From Spirirestis rafaelensis WJT71-NPBG6 (GTDB lineage Bacteria > Cyanobacteriota > Cyanobacteriia > Cyanobacteriales > Nostocaceae): DNA of 64,000 nucleotides. The position numbers and the translations under genes were made by a program. The stretch covers positions 61,314 to 125,313 of the forward strand of contig JAHHID010000010.1 in NCBI GenBank assembly GCA_019359015.1, in the 5' to 3' direction. Of this stretch, positions 9,150 through 17,302 are shown piece by piece. The stretch's first letter is position 1. Every line of letters begins with the position of its first letter. The notes under the pieces were generated by a model. The model searched no databases, was not told where the DNA came from, and was given only the letters and a program-made list of their open reading frames with translations.

Positions 9150-9211
9150 ACGCACCACACTCAAAATGTGGCGGCCTTACGGTCATAGGAGTTCGATTCT
9201 CCTCCTGCCCA
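9128..9211 (+). tRNA. tRNA-Leu(CAA)
   Basis: Class II tRNA with acceptor GGGCGGG/CCTGCCC (one G-U pair) and discriminator A. The anticodon stem CCACA/TGTGG encloses loop CTCAAAA, giving anticodon CAA. A variable arm follows and the T-arm has AGTTCGATTCT. No CCA is encoded. The first 22 bases overlap the end of the M48 protease gene on the same strand. Confidence 0.95.
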
Positions 9212-9413
9212 CTGTAAAAATATAGATGAATATAGGGTTTCAGCGAAGCGATCTGGAACCCTATATTTTTAGTTTTGTTTTTTATTGAATAGAAGCACTA
9301 TCTCAAGCAAAAATTAGGTTATAGGAAAAAGATATTGCTGTTACAAGGGTTAAATTAGCCTGTAATATTTGCCTATCCAGAATTTTCACCATTTTTTGGT
9401 TAATCTGGATATT
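9212..9413. other. Intergenic region, no gene seen
   Basis: AT-rich stretch after tRNA-Leu(CAA). An imperfect inverted repeat (TATCCAGA ... TCTGGATA, near 9374-9412) is the only structure noticed. There is no T-run and no open frame of note. Confidence 0.45.
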
Positions 9414-9538
9414 ATACCAATTTGAAAAAAGAATGCAACACATTGGCAAAACCCCTCCCCAACCCTCCCCTTGCTAAGGGGAGGGTGCCCGATAAGGCGG
9501 GTGGGGTAATCTGTCGCAAACATTTTTTGAATCGGTAT
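9414..9538. repeat. 125-bp MITE-like element with terminal inverted repeats
   Basis: The left end starts ATACCAATTTGAAAAAAG and the right end, read on the other strand, starts ATACCGATTCAAAAAATG. This is an imperfect terminal inverted repeat of about 25 bp, and the flanks are AT/TA-rich. The interior contains CCCTCCCC-ttgctaa-GGGGAGGG, a strong hairpin. There is no coding capacity. It has the layout of a non-autonomous transposable repeat. Confidence 0.7.
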
Positions 9539-10159
9539 TAAATAAATTTCTAACATTTATTTGCGATTTATATATTTAATTCCGGATCGCGATGGAAAAA
9601 TCATGAATCTATAAAGGAAGCTAGCAAGCGCTTATTTATATCATGTTCGGTAAATTAGTTAGTATTTAGGGTATCTGTGCAAAAATTTGAAAATCTTCTT
9701 TCCCCCTGCTCCTTACCCCCTGCGGTCTTAATAATAAGTCTTCAACCCAACACGATATTATGGCGGCTTAGAGGATGAGTTCTCTCCTATAGTTTTAATT
9801 GAGGCAATAAAATAGCCCAGATAGTTCTTCCTATGCGATGTATTTGAGAAATAAACTTGCCAAATATAGCAAAGATTGTTTCCATTGCCAATGATAAATG
9901 TAAATGGGGGTTTAGTTTTTTGATTGGCGATGTTGCATGGATAACGGCTTGTCAAGCTGCATCAAATTAAGGTAATTGCAGCCGTTTTTAATAATGGTGT
10001 TTGTTCACCTTGAACATTTTGATTTGACGATGAGATAATTATGAACTAAAATATATAATTAATATTACTTGCGAGAAAAATAAATTATCAGTTACTTCGC
10101 AGTAATAAAAGTTCGGTTTTCCTACAGCACTCATTTTTAGTTAAGAGAGGTTAATAGTT
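9539..10159. other. Long AT-rich intergenic region
   Basis: About 620 bases without a convincing gene. A minus-strand open frame at 9758-9955 has no ribosome-binding site and a biased composition. The last 140 bases are probably the promoter and leader of the small basic gene that follows; AGAGAGG lies 9-15 bases before its ATG. Confidence 0.5.
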
Positions 10160-10354
10160 ATGCGATTAAAGAGATGGGAATCTCCCCGTCGCGAAGGCAG
10201 AAACGATAAAGGCAGAGGTGGTTCTGCAAGACAGCGACAACTTAAAAAACAACGACAAATGTTGCGAAAAAGGCTGAAAGAAGGCGAGAACGTACACAAC
10301 AACAAAAATAATAAGCAGGGGGAAGAAAAGTTAATCTTCCCCCTATTTTTTTGA
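10160..10354 (+). CDS. 64-residue very basic small protein (or small RNA with embedded frame)
   Basis: ATG 10160 is preceded by AGAGAGG. The product starts MRLKRWESPRREGRNDKGRG and continues with a strongly basic, helix-prone middle (RQRQLKKQRQMLRKRLKE), suggesting nucleic-acid or ribosome binding. The last ten codons lie inside a perfect rho-independent terminator and the TGA stop is in its T-run, so the transcript ends almost at the stop codon. I do not recognise the family. It could be a genuine small protein, or the frame could be incidental to a small regulatory RNA. Confidence 0.5.
   Translation: MRLKRWESPRREGRNDKGRGGSARQRQLKKQRQMLRKRLKEGENVHNNKNNKQGEEKLIFPLFF
10317..10352 (+). terminator. 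Strong rho-independent terminator
   Basis: A perfect 10-bp stem, AGGGGGAAGA (10317-10326) with TCTTCCCCCT (10335-10344), an 8-base loop, then ATTTTTTT. It overlaps the end of the small basic open frame. Confidence 0.92.
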
Positions 10355-10849
10355 GCTTTTTTTTAAAGTTAAAAGATTAGTGTTATTTTAGCTACATAAC
10401 AGCAGGTTGTTTGTTAATTAATAAAAAAAATAAATATAAATTATACTTCTCATTTGCAATCCTCAAGTATTAATATTTGCCTATTTGACTGTCTAAGATT
10501 TTGCTAAGACACCTTAATATTTATGCAAAGTAAATATTTGTTTTCCTGTTTTTATAGCTATTGCAATGTTTATATAAAGAAAATAAAAAGTAAATATAAA
10601 CTTAAGATAAAGATTACCTAAAAAATATGAAATCGGCTTTTTTTTAGGGTAAATTCTATACAGGCTAAGAAGAAATAATTATTACCAGGGAAGCCAATAA
10701 TTTACAGTAAAAGCTATTGCATCTCCATGTGTTAACTTCTACCATGCTTCAATCCTTGAAAAAAGTCGAGAGTAATCAAATCTGACATTTTCAATATTTG
10801 AAATGGTTAGTCGTTGTTCTAAGTTCCCATTTGACACAAGGAGTAACTT
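10355..10849. other. AT-rich intergenic region before the exopolysaccharide locus
   Basis: About 495 bases, very AT-rich, no open frame or RNA gene recognised. It should contain the promoter of the TagA/WecG-type gene. I do not find the CAGTAGATTTTCT/TCCGGAATA element here. Confidence 0.5.
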
Positions 10850-11659
10850 ATGGTAGGAATTTTTCTGCCTAAACAAAGAGTGCTTGATTTTCCGATTACA
10901 GCTTTACGCTTTGACGATCAGATACAGACAATACTGAGGTGGGCGATCGCTCGCGAAAGTAAAACTGTTTGCGTAGCCAACGTACACATGCTCATGGAGG
11001 CTCATTGGAATCCAGAGTTTGCTAGTGTTTTAAAGAACGCAGATATAATCACTCCTGATGGGATGCCTCTAGTTTGGATGATGAGGCTTTTGGGAGCACG
11101 TTACCAAGACCGCGTAGCGGGGATGGATGTTTTATTAGCATTGTGTAAGCTAGCTCAAACACAAAACGTCAGTGTTTTCTTTGCGGGTTCTCAACCAGAT
11201 ATTCTTTCGAGAATGCAAAAAAGGTTAGAGCAGGAATTTCCTAAACTGAAAATTGTAGGGATGGAACCTTTGCCCTTTCGTCCCATGACTGAAACGGAAG
11301 ACAAAGCTCTGATTAAGATGATTAACAACAGTGGTGCTGGTTTAGTCTTTGTATCTCTGGGGTGTCCAAAACAAGAAAATTGGATAGCTCAACATAAAGA
11401 TAAAATCCAGTCGGTGATGATTGGGTTGGGTGGAGTTTTCCCTGTTTATGCAGGAATTCATAAACGCGCACCCCGCATGATACGAGACTTGGGTTTTGAA
11501 TGGCTATATCGCTGGTTGCAAGAACCTCGTCGTCTGTGGAATCGCTATACACAGACCATTCCAGCGTTTATATTGTTGGCTTTGAAGCAACTGTTGATGT
11601 CGAGTTCTTTTAGTACTCCATTTCGTATACGCGAACGCTACTTGGGATGGAGAGATTAG
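10850..11659 (+). CDS. WecG/TagA/CpsF-family glycosyltransferase
   Basis: A 269-residue GT26 enzyme that adds a sugar such as N-acetylmannosaminuronate to a lipid-linked intermediate on the cytoplasmic membrane face. Family landmarks are all present: VANVHMLMEA, NADIITPDGMPLVWMM, RVAGMDVL, VSLGCPKQENWIAQH, and the C-terminal GGVFPVYAGIHKRAPRMIRDLGFEWLYRWLQEPRRLWNRY (given here only to locate residues 205-245). ATG 10850 has AAGGAG 7 bases upstream. It opens the exopolysaccharide locus and may commit the first or second sugar. The donor sugar cannot be read from the sequence. Confidence 0.9.
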   Translation: MVGIFLPKQRVLDFPITALRFDDQIQTILRWAIARESKTVCVANVHMLMEAHWNPEFASVLKNADIITPDGMPLVWMMRLLGARYQDRVAGMDVLLALCKLAQTQNVSVFFAGSQPDILSRMQKRLEQEFPKLKIVGMEPLPFRPMTETEDKALIKMINNSGAGLVFVSLGCPKQENWIAQHKDKIQSVMIGLGGVFPVYAGIHKRAPRMIRDLGFEWLYRWLQEPRRLWNRYTQTIPAFILLALKQLLMSSSFSTPFRIRERYLGWRD

Positions 11660-11885
11660 TAATTGTGGTGATTTAAGGTAAGCGCGATCGCTCAAGAGCA
11701 AAAAGTCCGATAGCAACGGACATTAGATGACTGTATCAAAGTTTTAAGCTATGCTTGCTGCTCAACTTTTATCAGGGGGCATCACAAACTTTTTCCTACG
11801 ATTTAATCATGCTTTTGCACTGTTATTTCCTTCGTTATGCTGTTTCGACGTACATTTAGTTTTTGCATCAAATTCAAAGTAGTAG
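11660..11885. other. Intergenic region, no gene seen
   Basis: Gap after the WecG/TagA-type gene. An open frame at 11863-12051 begins here, but it overlaps the conserved regulatory element and has no ribosome-binding site, so I do not call it. Confidence 0.5.
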
Positions 11886-11917
11886 CAGTAGATTTTCTGA
11901 GCAAAATGTCCGGAATA
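11886..11917 (+). promoter_or_regulatory. Bipartite element shared by both exopolysaccharide blocks
   Basis: CAGTAGATTTTCT (11886-11898), 10 bases, then TCCGGAATA (11909-11917). The same two boxes with the same spacing stand at 34184-34215 before the second + strand block. The surrounding bases are less alike, so the boxes look selected. The arrangement suggests -35/-10 boxes of an alternative sigma factor, or a two-site operator. It lies about 370 bases upstream of the Wzm-type gene. Confidence 0.6.
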
Positions 11918-12287
11918 CCAGTAAGGCACTTAGAAATATATTACAGAATATTCTCCGAGTAAATACTAATGCATTCATTGTTCGTGAAGCATTTGACCAT
12001 AAATTATCAACAAATAATTCGGAGAATTTTGTAGTTGTCTATGTCGCCTAAAGTAAGTTTGTGTAAGCCTCACAGAGTTTTAAAGCTAAAATTTCCATCT
12101 TGACTTAATACTTTTTGCCAAAAACTCCAGTTGATTTAAAGCTTAAACAAAATTATGTTTGTTTCCTGATATGAAGATTAAGCAAGGAAATACTAAAGAA
12201 ATAACAAAGGCAGTATTTTTTCGGAGAAGTCTATTGACTGCAAAACAATCACACGTTCTCTAATTGATGCAACATACAGGTAAGTAG
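11918..12287. other. Leader region between regulatory element and Wzm-type gene
   Basis: About 370 bases, AT-rich, no gene recognised. If the bipartite element is a promoter, this is a long 5' leader of the exporter mRNA. Confidence 0.4.
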
Positions 12288-13127
12288 ATGGACAGCAAAG
12301 AACTCATCATTGAGTCGGGTAGAACTGAAAGCCAGTACTGGAAAGACTTGTGGAAATACAGAGAGCTATTCTACTTTCTGGCATGGCGCGACATTTTGGT
12401 GCGCTACAAGCAAACTGTAATTGGGATGGCATGGGCATTGATTCGCCCATTTCTAACGATGGTAGTGTTTACCTTTGTGTTTGGAAATTTGGCGAAGCTA
12501 CCCCCAGAGGGCAATGCACCTTATCCGATTATGGTCTTTTCAGCTCTACTACCCTGGCAGTTTTTCTCTGGTGCCTTAAGCGAATGCAGCAACAGTTTAG
12601 TTTCCAACGCCAACCTGCTTTCTAAAGTCTACTTTCCCCGATTGATTGTCCCTACCAGTGCGGTGATTGTCAGCTTTGTAGACTTCCTGATTTCAGGCAT
12701 GATACTGCTGGGGTTGATGGCATACTACAACTTCGTTCCTGACTGGCGCATTCTGACTTTGCCACTATTTATATTGATAGCCTTTGCCGCATCAATCGGT
12801 GCGGGGTTATGGCTGGCGGCTTTAACCGTTGAATATCGGGATTTCCGCTATGTCGTGCCATTCATCGTCCAGTTTGGTTTGTATGTCTCCCCTGTCGGGT
12901 TTAGTAGCAAAATTATTGCTGAACGATATTCTGAACAGGTGCGGTTGCTGTATTCGCTTAACCCAATGGTAGGGGTGATTGACGGTTTCCGCTGGGCAAT
13001 TCTGGGCGGGGAATCGCAGATATATTTACCTGGTTTTGCACTGTCTGTGGCTTTAGTGATTCTAATGCTTGTCAGCGGAATTTGGTACTTCCGCAAGATG
13101 GAACGCACATTTGCTGACGTGGTTTAA
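12288..13127 (+). CDS. wzm: ABC-2 type polysaccharide export permease (Wzm-like)
   Basis: A 279-residue integral membrane protein with about six hydrophobic helices, forming the channel half of an ABC polysaccharide exporter. Family features include LFYFLAWRDILVRYKQTVIGMAWALIRP near the N-terminus and the PF01061-type core with FRYVVPFIVQFGLYVSPVGF and LYSLNPMVGVIDGFRWAI. Length and helix layout are normal. ATG 12288. The ATPase gene begins 16 bases after the stop, so the two are co-transcribed. It moves a finished, lipid-linked glycan from the cytoplasm to the periplasm. Confidence 0.93.
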   Translation: MDSKELIIESGRTESQYWKDLWKYRELFYFLAWRDILVRYKQTVIGMAWALIRPFLTMVVFTFVFGNLAKLPPEGNAPYPIMVFSALLPWQFFSGALSECSNSLVSNANLLSKVYFPRLIVPTSAVIVSFVDFLISGMILLGLMAYYNFVPDWRILTLPLFILIAFAASIGAGLWLAALTVEYRDFRYVVPFIVQFGLYVSPVGFSSKIIAERYSEQVRLLYSLNPMVGVIDGFRWAILGGESQIYLPGFALSVALVILMLVSGIWYFRKMERTFADVV

Positions 13128-13143
13128 CGAGGAGTAGATTGAC

Positions 13144-14415
13144 GTGTCTGATACAGTTATTCGAGTTGAAAATTTAAGTAAGAAGTACGTTCTCGGTCAT
13201 CAGAAAGAAGGCAGTAGTAGTTACAAGTCTCTGGGCGAATCTATGAGTAATGGGGCAAAGTCGCTCGGTAAAAAAGTTCTCAAACCCGGTATTAAAAAAG
13301 ACTTTAACCCAAGCAGTCAAGAGTTTTGGGCGCTGAAGGATGTGTCTTTTGAGATTAAGCAAGGCGATCGCGTAGGCTTTATTGGGCGTAATGGTGCTGG
13401 GAAGTCAACGCTACTGAAAGTTCTCAGCAGAATTACTGAACCAACAAGCGGATCTATCCGGATTAAGGGGCGAGTTGCTAGTTTATTAGAGGTAGGAACA
13501 GGTTTTCACCCAGAGTTAACGGGACGAGAAAATATCTTTCTTAATGGTGCAATCTTGGGGATGAGCAAGGTTGAGATTCAACGTAAGTTTGATGAAATTG
13601 TGGCGTTTGCAGAGATTGAAAAGTTTTTAGATACGCCAGTGAAGCGGTATTCCTCTGGGATGTATGTCAGGTTGGCTTTTGCCGTAGCAGCGCATTTGGA
13701 GCCAGATATTTTAATTGTAGATGAAGTATTAGCAGTAGGAGATGCCCACTTCCAGAAAAAGTGTTTGGGAAAACTGGAAGATGTTGGCAAACAAGGCAGA
13801 ACAGTACTTTTTGTCAGCCACAACTTAGCTGTATTACAGACACTCTGTAACAGGGGAATTTTTTTGAAACAAGGCTCTGTTTTTGCTGATGATTCGGCAT
13901 CTGAAGGAGTAAGCATTTATCTGAAAAGCCTAGAACAATCTGCTTCCAAAAATTTGTTACAACGAACCGACCGAAGAGGCAAAGGACAAGTGCGACTCGC
14001 TCAAGTTGATGTTTCCCCAGGTGAAGATTATTCATCAACAATTTTAGCAACAGGTCGTCCGGCTCGTTTTGTTTTTCATGTCACTAGTATAATACCGGGA
14101 ATGTCGTGCAATTTTAGCCTTTACGACCAACACGGTCAACCTGTTACAAACTTTAATAGTGCCACTAACAGTCAAGAAGATTTGAATATTCCTGAACTAG
14201 GAATGAAGCTGATCTGCGAAATTGGCGAGTTATTGCTTGTTCCTGGTCGTTACCGAATGAATGTTGCAATTACTACCAATGGAGAGTTACAAGATCATGT
14301 TGAAGCAGCCGCTATTTTGGAAGTTGAACAAGGGCAATTAAGAGGTCGTCCTGTAGCGATAGGAACTGGGTATGGAAGTGTTTGCATACCCCATCGCTGG
14401 AGTTTAGCTGGGTAA
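13144..14415 (+). CDS. wzt: Polysaccharide ABC exporter ATPase with C-terminal carbohydrate-binding domain (Wzt-like)
   Basis: A 423-residue ATPase partner of the preceding permease. The N-terminal ABC domain (about 1-255) has Walker A GRNGAGKSTLLK, the signature YSSGMYVRLAFA, and Walker B DILIVDEVLAVGD typical of the capsular/O-antigen subclass. Residues about 290-420 form a separate beta-rich domain like the Wzt C-terminal domain, which in known systems binds a chain-terminating group on the glycan. The start is GTG 13144, preceded by GAGGAG. The extra domain suggests that chain end modification gates export here. The downstream pyruvyl transferase or the FkbM-type methyltransferase could supply such a cap (inference). 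Confidence 0.93.
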   Translation: MSDTVIRVENLSKKYVLGHQKEGSSSYKSLGESMSNGAKSLGKKVLKPGIKKDFNPSSQEFWALKDVSFEIKQGDRVGFIGRNGAGKSTLLKVLSRITEPTSGSIRIKGRVASLLEVGTGFHPELTGRENIFLNGAILGMSKVEIQRKFDEIVAFAEIEKFLDTPVKRYSSGMYVRLAFAVAAHLEPDILIVDEVLAVGDAHFQKKCLGKLEDVGKQGRTVLFVSHNLAVLQTLCNRGIFLKQGSVFADDSASEGVSIYLKSLEQSASKNLLQRTDRRGKGQVRLAQVDVSPGEDYSSTILATGRPARFVFHVTSIIPGMSCNFSLYDQHGQPVTNFNSATNSQEDLNIPELGMKLICEIGELLLVPGRYRMNVAITTNGELQDHVEAAAILEVEQGQLRGRPVAIGTGYGSVCIPHRWSLAG

Positions 14416-14468
14416 ATTCATTAAATAAATAATTGACTAATACTTAAAATTTAAATTGCAATCATATC

Positions 14469-15752
14469 ATGAGAATTCTTGTAGACAATGGTGCCAATAA
14501 ATTACTAAACTTGGGAGATATTGCAATGCTCCAAGTTTTGATAGAAAGGTTGAGCAATTTGTGGCCCGATGCCTTTATTGAAGTGTTCACATCGTCACCA
14601 GAGGGGCTGCTCAAGTTATTCCCAAACGTACATCCTCTGTTACGCTGCGGTAGTCAAACCTGGTCTTCTCCTTTAGTGCATAGCGTATATAAGCTTATGC
14701 CTAACCATCAACTAGCTCAACAATGGTCAGACATGGAATGGGTATTTCGTAGGCGCTCGCCATCTTTAGTACGCTCTTTAATCAATTTCAAGTTAAAAAG
14801 GGAGCCAGAAAAGGCTAGAAATTTTGAGGCATATATGAAAGCAGTTTACAGTGCCGACTTGGTGGTTACCTCTGGAGGTGGATACATCACTGATCCATTT
14901 AAGAATGGTGCAATTGTGGCTCTAGAGACCTTAGGTTTAGCAAGTAGGCTTGATAAAGTAACAGCTATGTTTGGTACTGGTTTAGGTCCTATTCAGGATC
15001 GGGAATTGTTGGCTAGATCCAAAACTGTTCTACCCTCAATCAATTTAATTGCTCTTCGAGAAAAACGTGCTGGGCTTCCACTTCTTAATTCAATCGGTGT
15101 CTCACAAAATTGTGTAATGACAACAGGTGATGACGCAATTGAATTGGCTTACAAAGCTCGTAATATAGAATTATGTGATGGAATTGGCGTAAATCTTAGG
15201 GTTGCTGAGTATTCAGGTGTAAGCTTATCTCTCCTCGAAACAGTTCGATCAGCCTTACACAATGTGGCTAAAAAATTGAATACTCCATTGATTCCAGCAC
15301 CTATCGACCATTCATCTGACGAGGGATATGCAGAATCTGACAGTGCAGCTATTCAGAAGCTATTAAAAGGTTATGATGATACCTCCGATGGAGGGAAAAG
15401 CCTTGATACACCACTAAAGGTTATTGAGCAGATAGGTCAGTGCCGAGTAGTCGTCACTGGTAGTTATCATGCAGGTGTTTTTGCTCTCGCCCAAGGCATA
15501 CCAGCTATTGGTTTGGCTAAGTCTAAGTATTATGCAAATAAGTTTCTTGGACTAGCAGATCAGTTTGGTGTGGGTTGCGAAGTTATTTTATTGGACGATC
15601 CGGAATTGGAGAATAAATTAGTAGACAGTCTTGAGCGCGCCTGGCAATCAGCTGAGCAGTTAAGGCCACAGTTACTGGAAGTTGCTAAACGACAAGTTGA
15701 ACTGGGGCATACTGCTTACAAACGGGTATATGAACTAGTTACTCCTCAATAA
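14469..15752 (+). CDS. Polysaccharide pyruvyl transferase family protein
   Basis: A 427-residue PF04230-type enzyme. The family transfers pyruvate from PEP to form ketals on sugars of extracellular polysaccharides, giving the glycan negative charge. Visible features are the N-terminal NLGDIAMLQVLIERL, the mid-region VTSGGGYITDPF, GTGLGPI and the C-terminal VVVTGSYHAGVFALAQGIPAIGLAKSKYY, the conserved SxHxxxxA-like nucleotide-site segment. Length is usual. ATG 14469. The stop is immediately followed by a remnant of a glycosyltransferase gene. The acceptor sugar is unknown. Confidence 0.88.
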   Translation: MRILVDNGANKLLNLGDIAMLQVLIERLSNLWPDAFIEVFTSSPEGLLKLFPNVHPLLRCGSQTWSSPLVHSVYKLMPNHQLAQQWSDMEWVFRRRSPSLVRSLINFKLKREPEKARNFEAYMKAVYSADLVVTSGGGYITDPFKNGAIVALETLGLASRLDKVTAMFGTGLGPIQDRELLARSKTVLPSINLIALREKRAGLPLLNSIGVSQNCVMTTGDDAIELAYKARNIELCDGIGVNLRVAEYSGVSLSLLETVRSALHNVAKKLNTPLIPAPIDHSSDEGYAESDSAAIQKLLKGYDDTSDGGKSLDTPLKVIEQIGQCRVVVTGSYHAGVFALAQGIPAIGLAKSKYYANKFLGLADQFGVGCEVILLDDPELENKLVDSLERAWQSAEQLRPQLLEVAKRQVELGHTAYKRVYELVTPQ

Positions 15753-15855
15753 CTTCAATACTTGTTTGCAGCGATCGCGCAGTCATTTAATTCATCTCCT
15801 GCACGGTGATAACTGTATAAGAGACGGCTTTTCTCGAAGGATGCAACAAGGCTCA
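15751..15855 (+). pseudogene. Eroded fragment of a GT2 glycosyltransferase gene
   Basis: This stretch aligns without large gaps to 19118-19222 inside the intact GT2 gene at 18842-19849. Shared blocks include CTTGTTTGCAGCGATCGCGC, CATTTAATTCAT and GACGGCTTTT. Identity by eye is roughly three quarters. The frame is not open. It is a decayed copy of codons that read NTCLQRSRGHLIHLLHGDD in the intact gene. Confidence 0.8.
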
Positions 15856-15865
15856 TAAATATTTA

Positions 15866-15957
15866 CACATAACCAAATATCGCACTAATAGGCTGGGGGC
15901 ATATGTGGGAAGACTTAACAAGAAAAATGTCGAAGCTGGTTGGGGGGTTAACTGTTA
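15866..15957 (+). pseudogene. Collapsed copy of a GT4 gene: 5' end joined to 3' end
   Basis: Bases 15866-15923 match the 5' part of the intact GT4 gene (17343-17400, shared block CTGGGGGCAT and TGGGAAGACTT). Bases 15925-15957 then match its extreme 3' end (18683-18720, shared block GGGGGTTAACTGTTATGA). The whole middle, about 1.3 kb, is missing. An in-frame ATG at 15903 in this remnant would extend the next gene by 18 residues, but those residues derive from the dead gene. Confidence 0.78.
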
Positions 15958-17105
15958 TGAATAAACCACATCTCAATCGTGCAACAATTCAACCTGTTGC
16001 AAATGAGACACCACGACCTTTATTCATAGAGGTTGCAGCACGATGGTTCTGGAGGAAATTACGTACAGCCATTTCACTCTGCCAGAATCCAGCAAAAATT
16101 ATGAAGCTCTATATTCGTCCTCTAATTCTAAAAACTACTATAAAACATATTTATGGACTAGATAAAATAAATTATACAATTGACGAGTTGATAGTGCTTT
16201 GTGTCGTTAGAAATGGAGAACTGTACATCAAATCATTTATTGAGCATTATCTTTCATTAGGAGTGAAGCATATAGTTTTTCTAGACAATAATTCAACAGA
16301 TAACACTATTGAAATAGCACGGAATTATGACAAGGTAACTATTCTTCAAACGAAATGTCCTTACAGAAAATATGAAACTGTAATGAAACATTATTTAGTC
16401 AATCGATTCTCAAAGAATAGATGGAATATTTTTTCTGATATAGATGAACTATTTGACTATCCTTTCTCTGATGTTATTAGCCTAAGTTCTCTTCTAACTT
16501 ATCTCAACAATAATTCCTACACAGCCGTTGTAGCACAGATGTTGGATTTATTTTCAGCTAAAAGTTTAGCTAGCTTGAAAAGTCAAAAGGATGATTCTCT
16601 TAAAGATATCTATACTTATTATGATATTTTTAATATTCAGAAGGAAAGGTATCCTTATGGAACTGCGTCAAACAAGAATGTAAAATGGCACTGGGGTGGG
16701 ATTCGTAAAACTTTGTTTGGCAGTAATAATTACTTAACGAAGGCAGCTTTAGTTTTTGTTGACAAAAAAATTAATCTTTTTGTTAACTGTCATCAGGTTA
16801 ATAATGCATATATAGCTGATTTTACATGCGTATTGCTACACTATCCCTTTTTAAGTTCTTTTTATGACAAGGTGAAGGATGCTGTAAAAACAGATAGGTA
16901 TGCTATGTCTGCTAGTTATGAATATGAAATGTATTGGAAGAGATTGGAAGAAGATCCGGATCTTAACCTTAAGCAGGAGACAGCTTGCTTGCTAGAAAAT
17001 GTGAATACTTTAGTAGAAAATGATTTTTTAGTTGTATCTGAAAAATATATGCAATGGATTAAAACAAATACCAAAACTAATCTGAATGATAAGACCATAA
17101 CTTGA
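15958..17105 (+). CDS. Glycosyltransferase, GT92/GT2-like (DUF23 type)
   Basis: A 382-residue predicted glycosyltransferase. The GT-A core is visible: VLCVVRNGELYIKSFIEHYLSLGV, then FLDNNSTDNTIEIA, and the metal-binding SDIDELFDYPF (DxD-like). This combination is typical of the GT92/'glycosyl transferase family 2, DUF23' group. The C-terminal third is AT-rich and less conserved. I place the start at ATG 15958 (MNKPHLNRAT), because the 18 upstream codons belong to a collapsed GT4 gene. The donor and acceptor sugars are unknown. Base composition is more AT-rich than the adjacent GT4 gene, consistent with a different origin. Confidence 0.8.
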
Positions 17106-17302
17106 TGTCAATGGATAAGTAGCTAGGCGCAAATAAATCTAATTATGTAACGAAACGTAAAACGCTCGAAACCCTTGCGATTGCTTCATTGCGCTTCGCT
17201 CCGTTCGCAATGACATAGTTATAAATTTTCCTGCCTACCTACTTAGTACGCACAATATTTTTAGCCTGCTGAGAAAAGTATGAGTTGCTAAGACGCTAAT
17301 TA

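Noticed and set aside
9758..9955. Minus-strand open frame of 65 codons
   Set aside because: AT-driven composition, no ribosome-binding site and no recognisable motif.
11863..12051. Plus-strand open frame of 62 codons
   Set aside because: No ribosome-binding site, serine/asparagine-rich composition, and it overlaps the conserved bipartite regulatory element.
15903..15957. Upstream ATG start for the GT92-like gene
   Set aside because: The extra 18 codons derive from a collapsed GT4 gene; ATG 15958 matches the remnant start at 18721.
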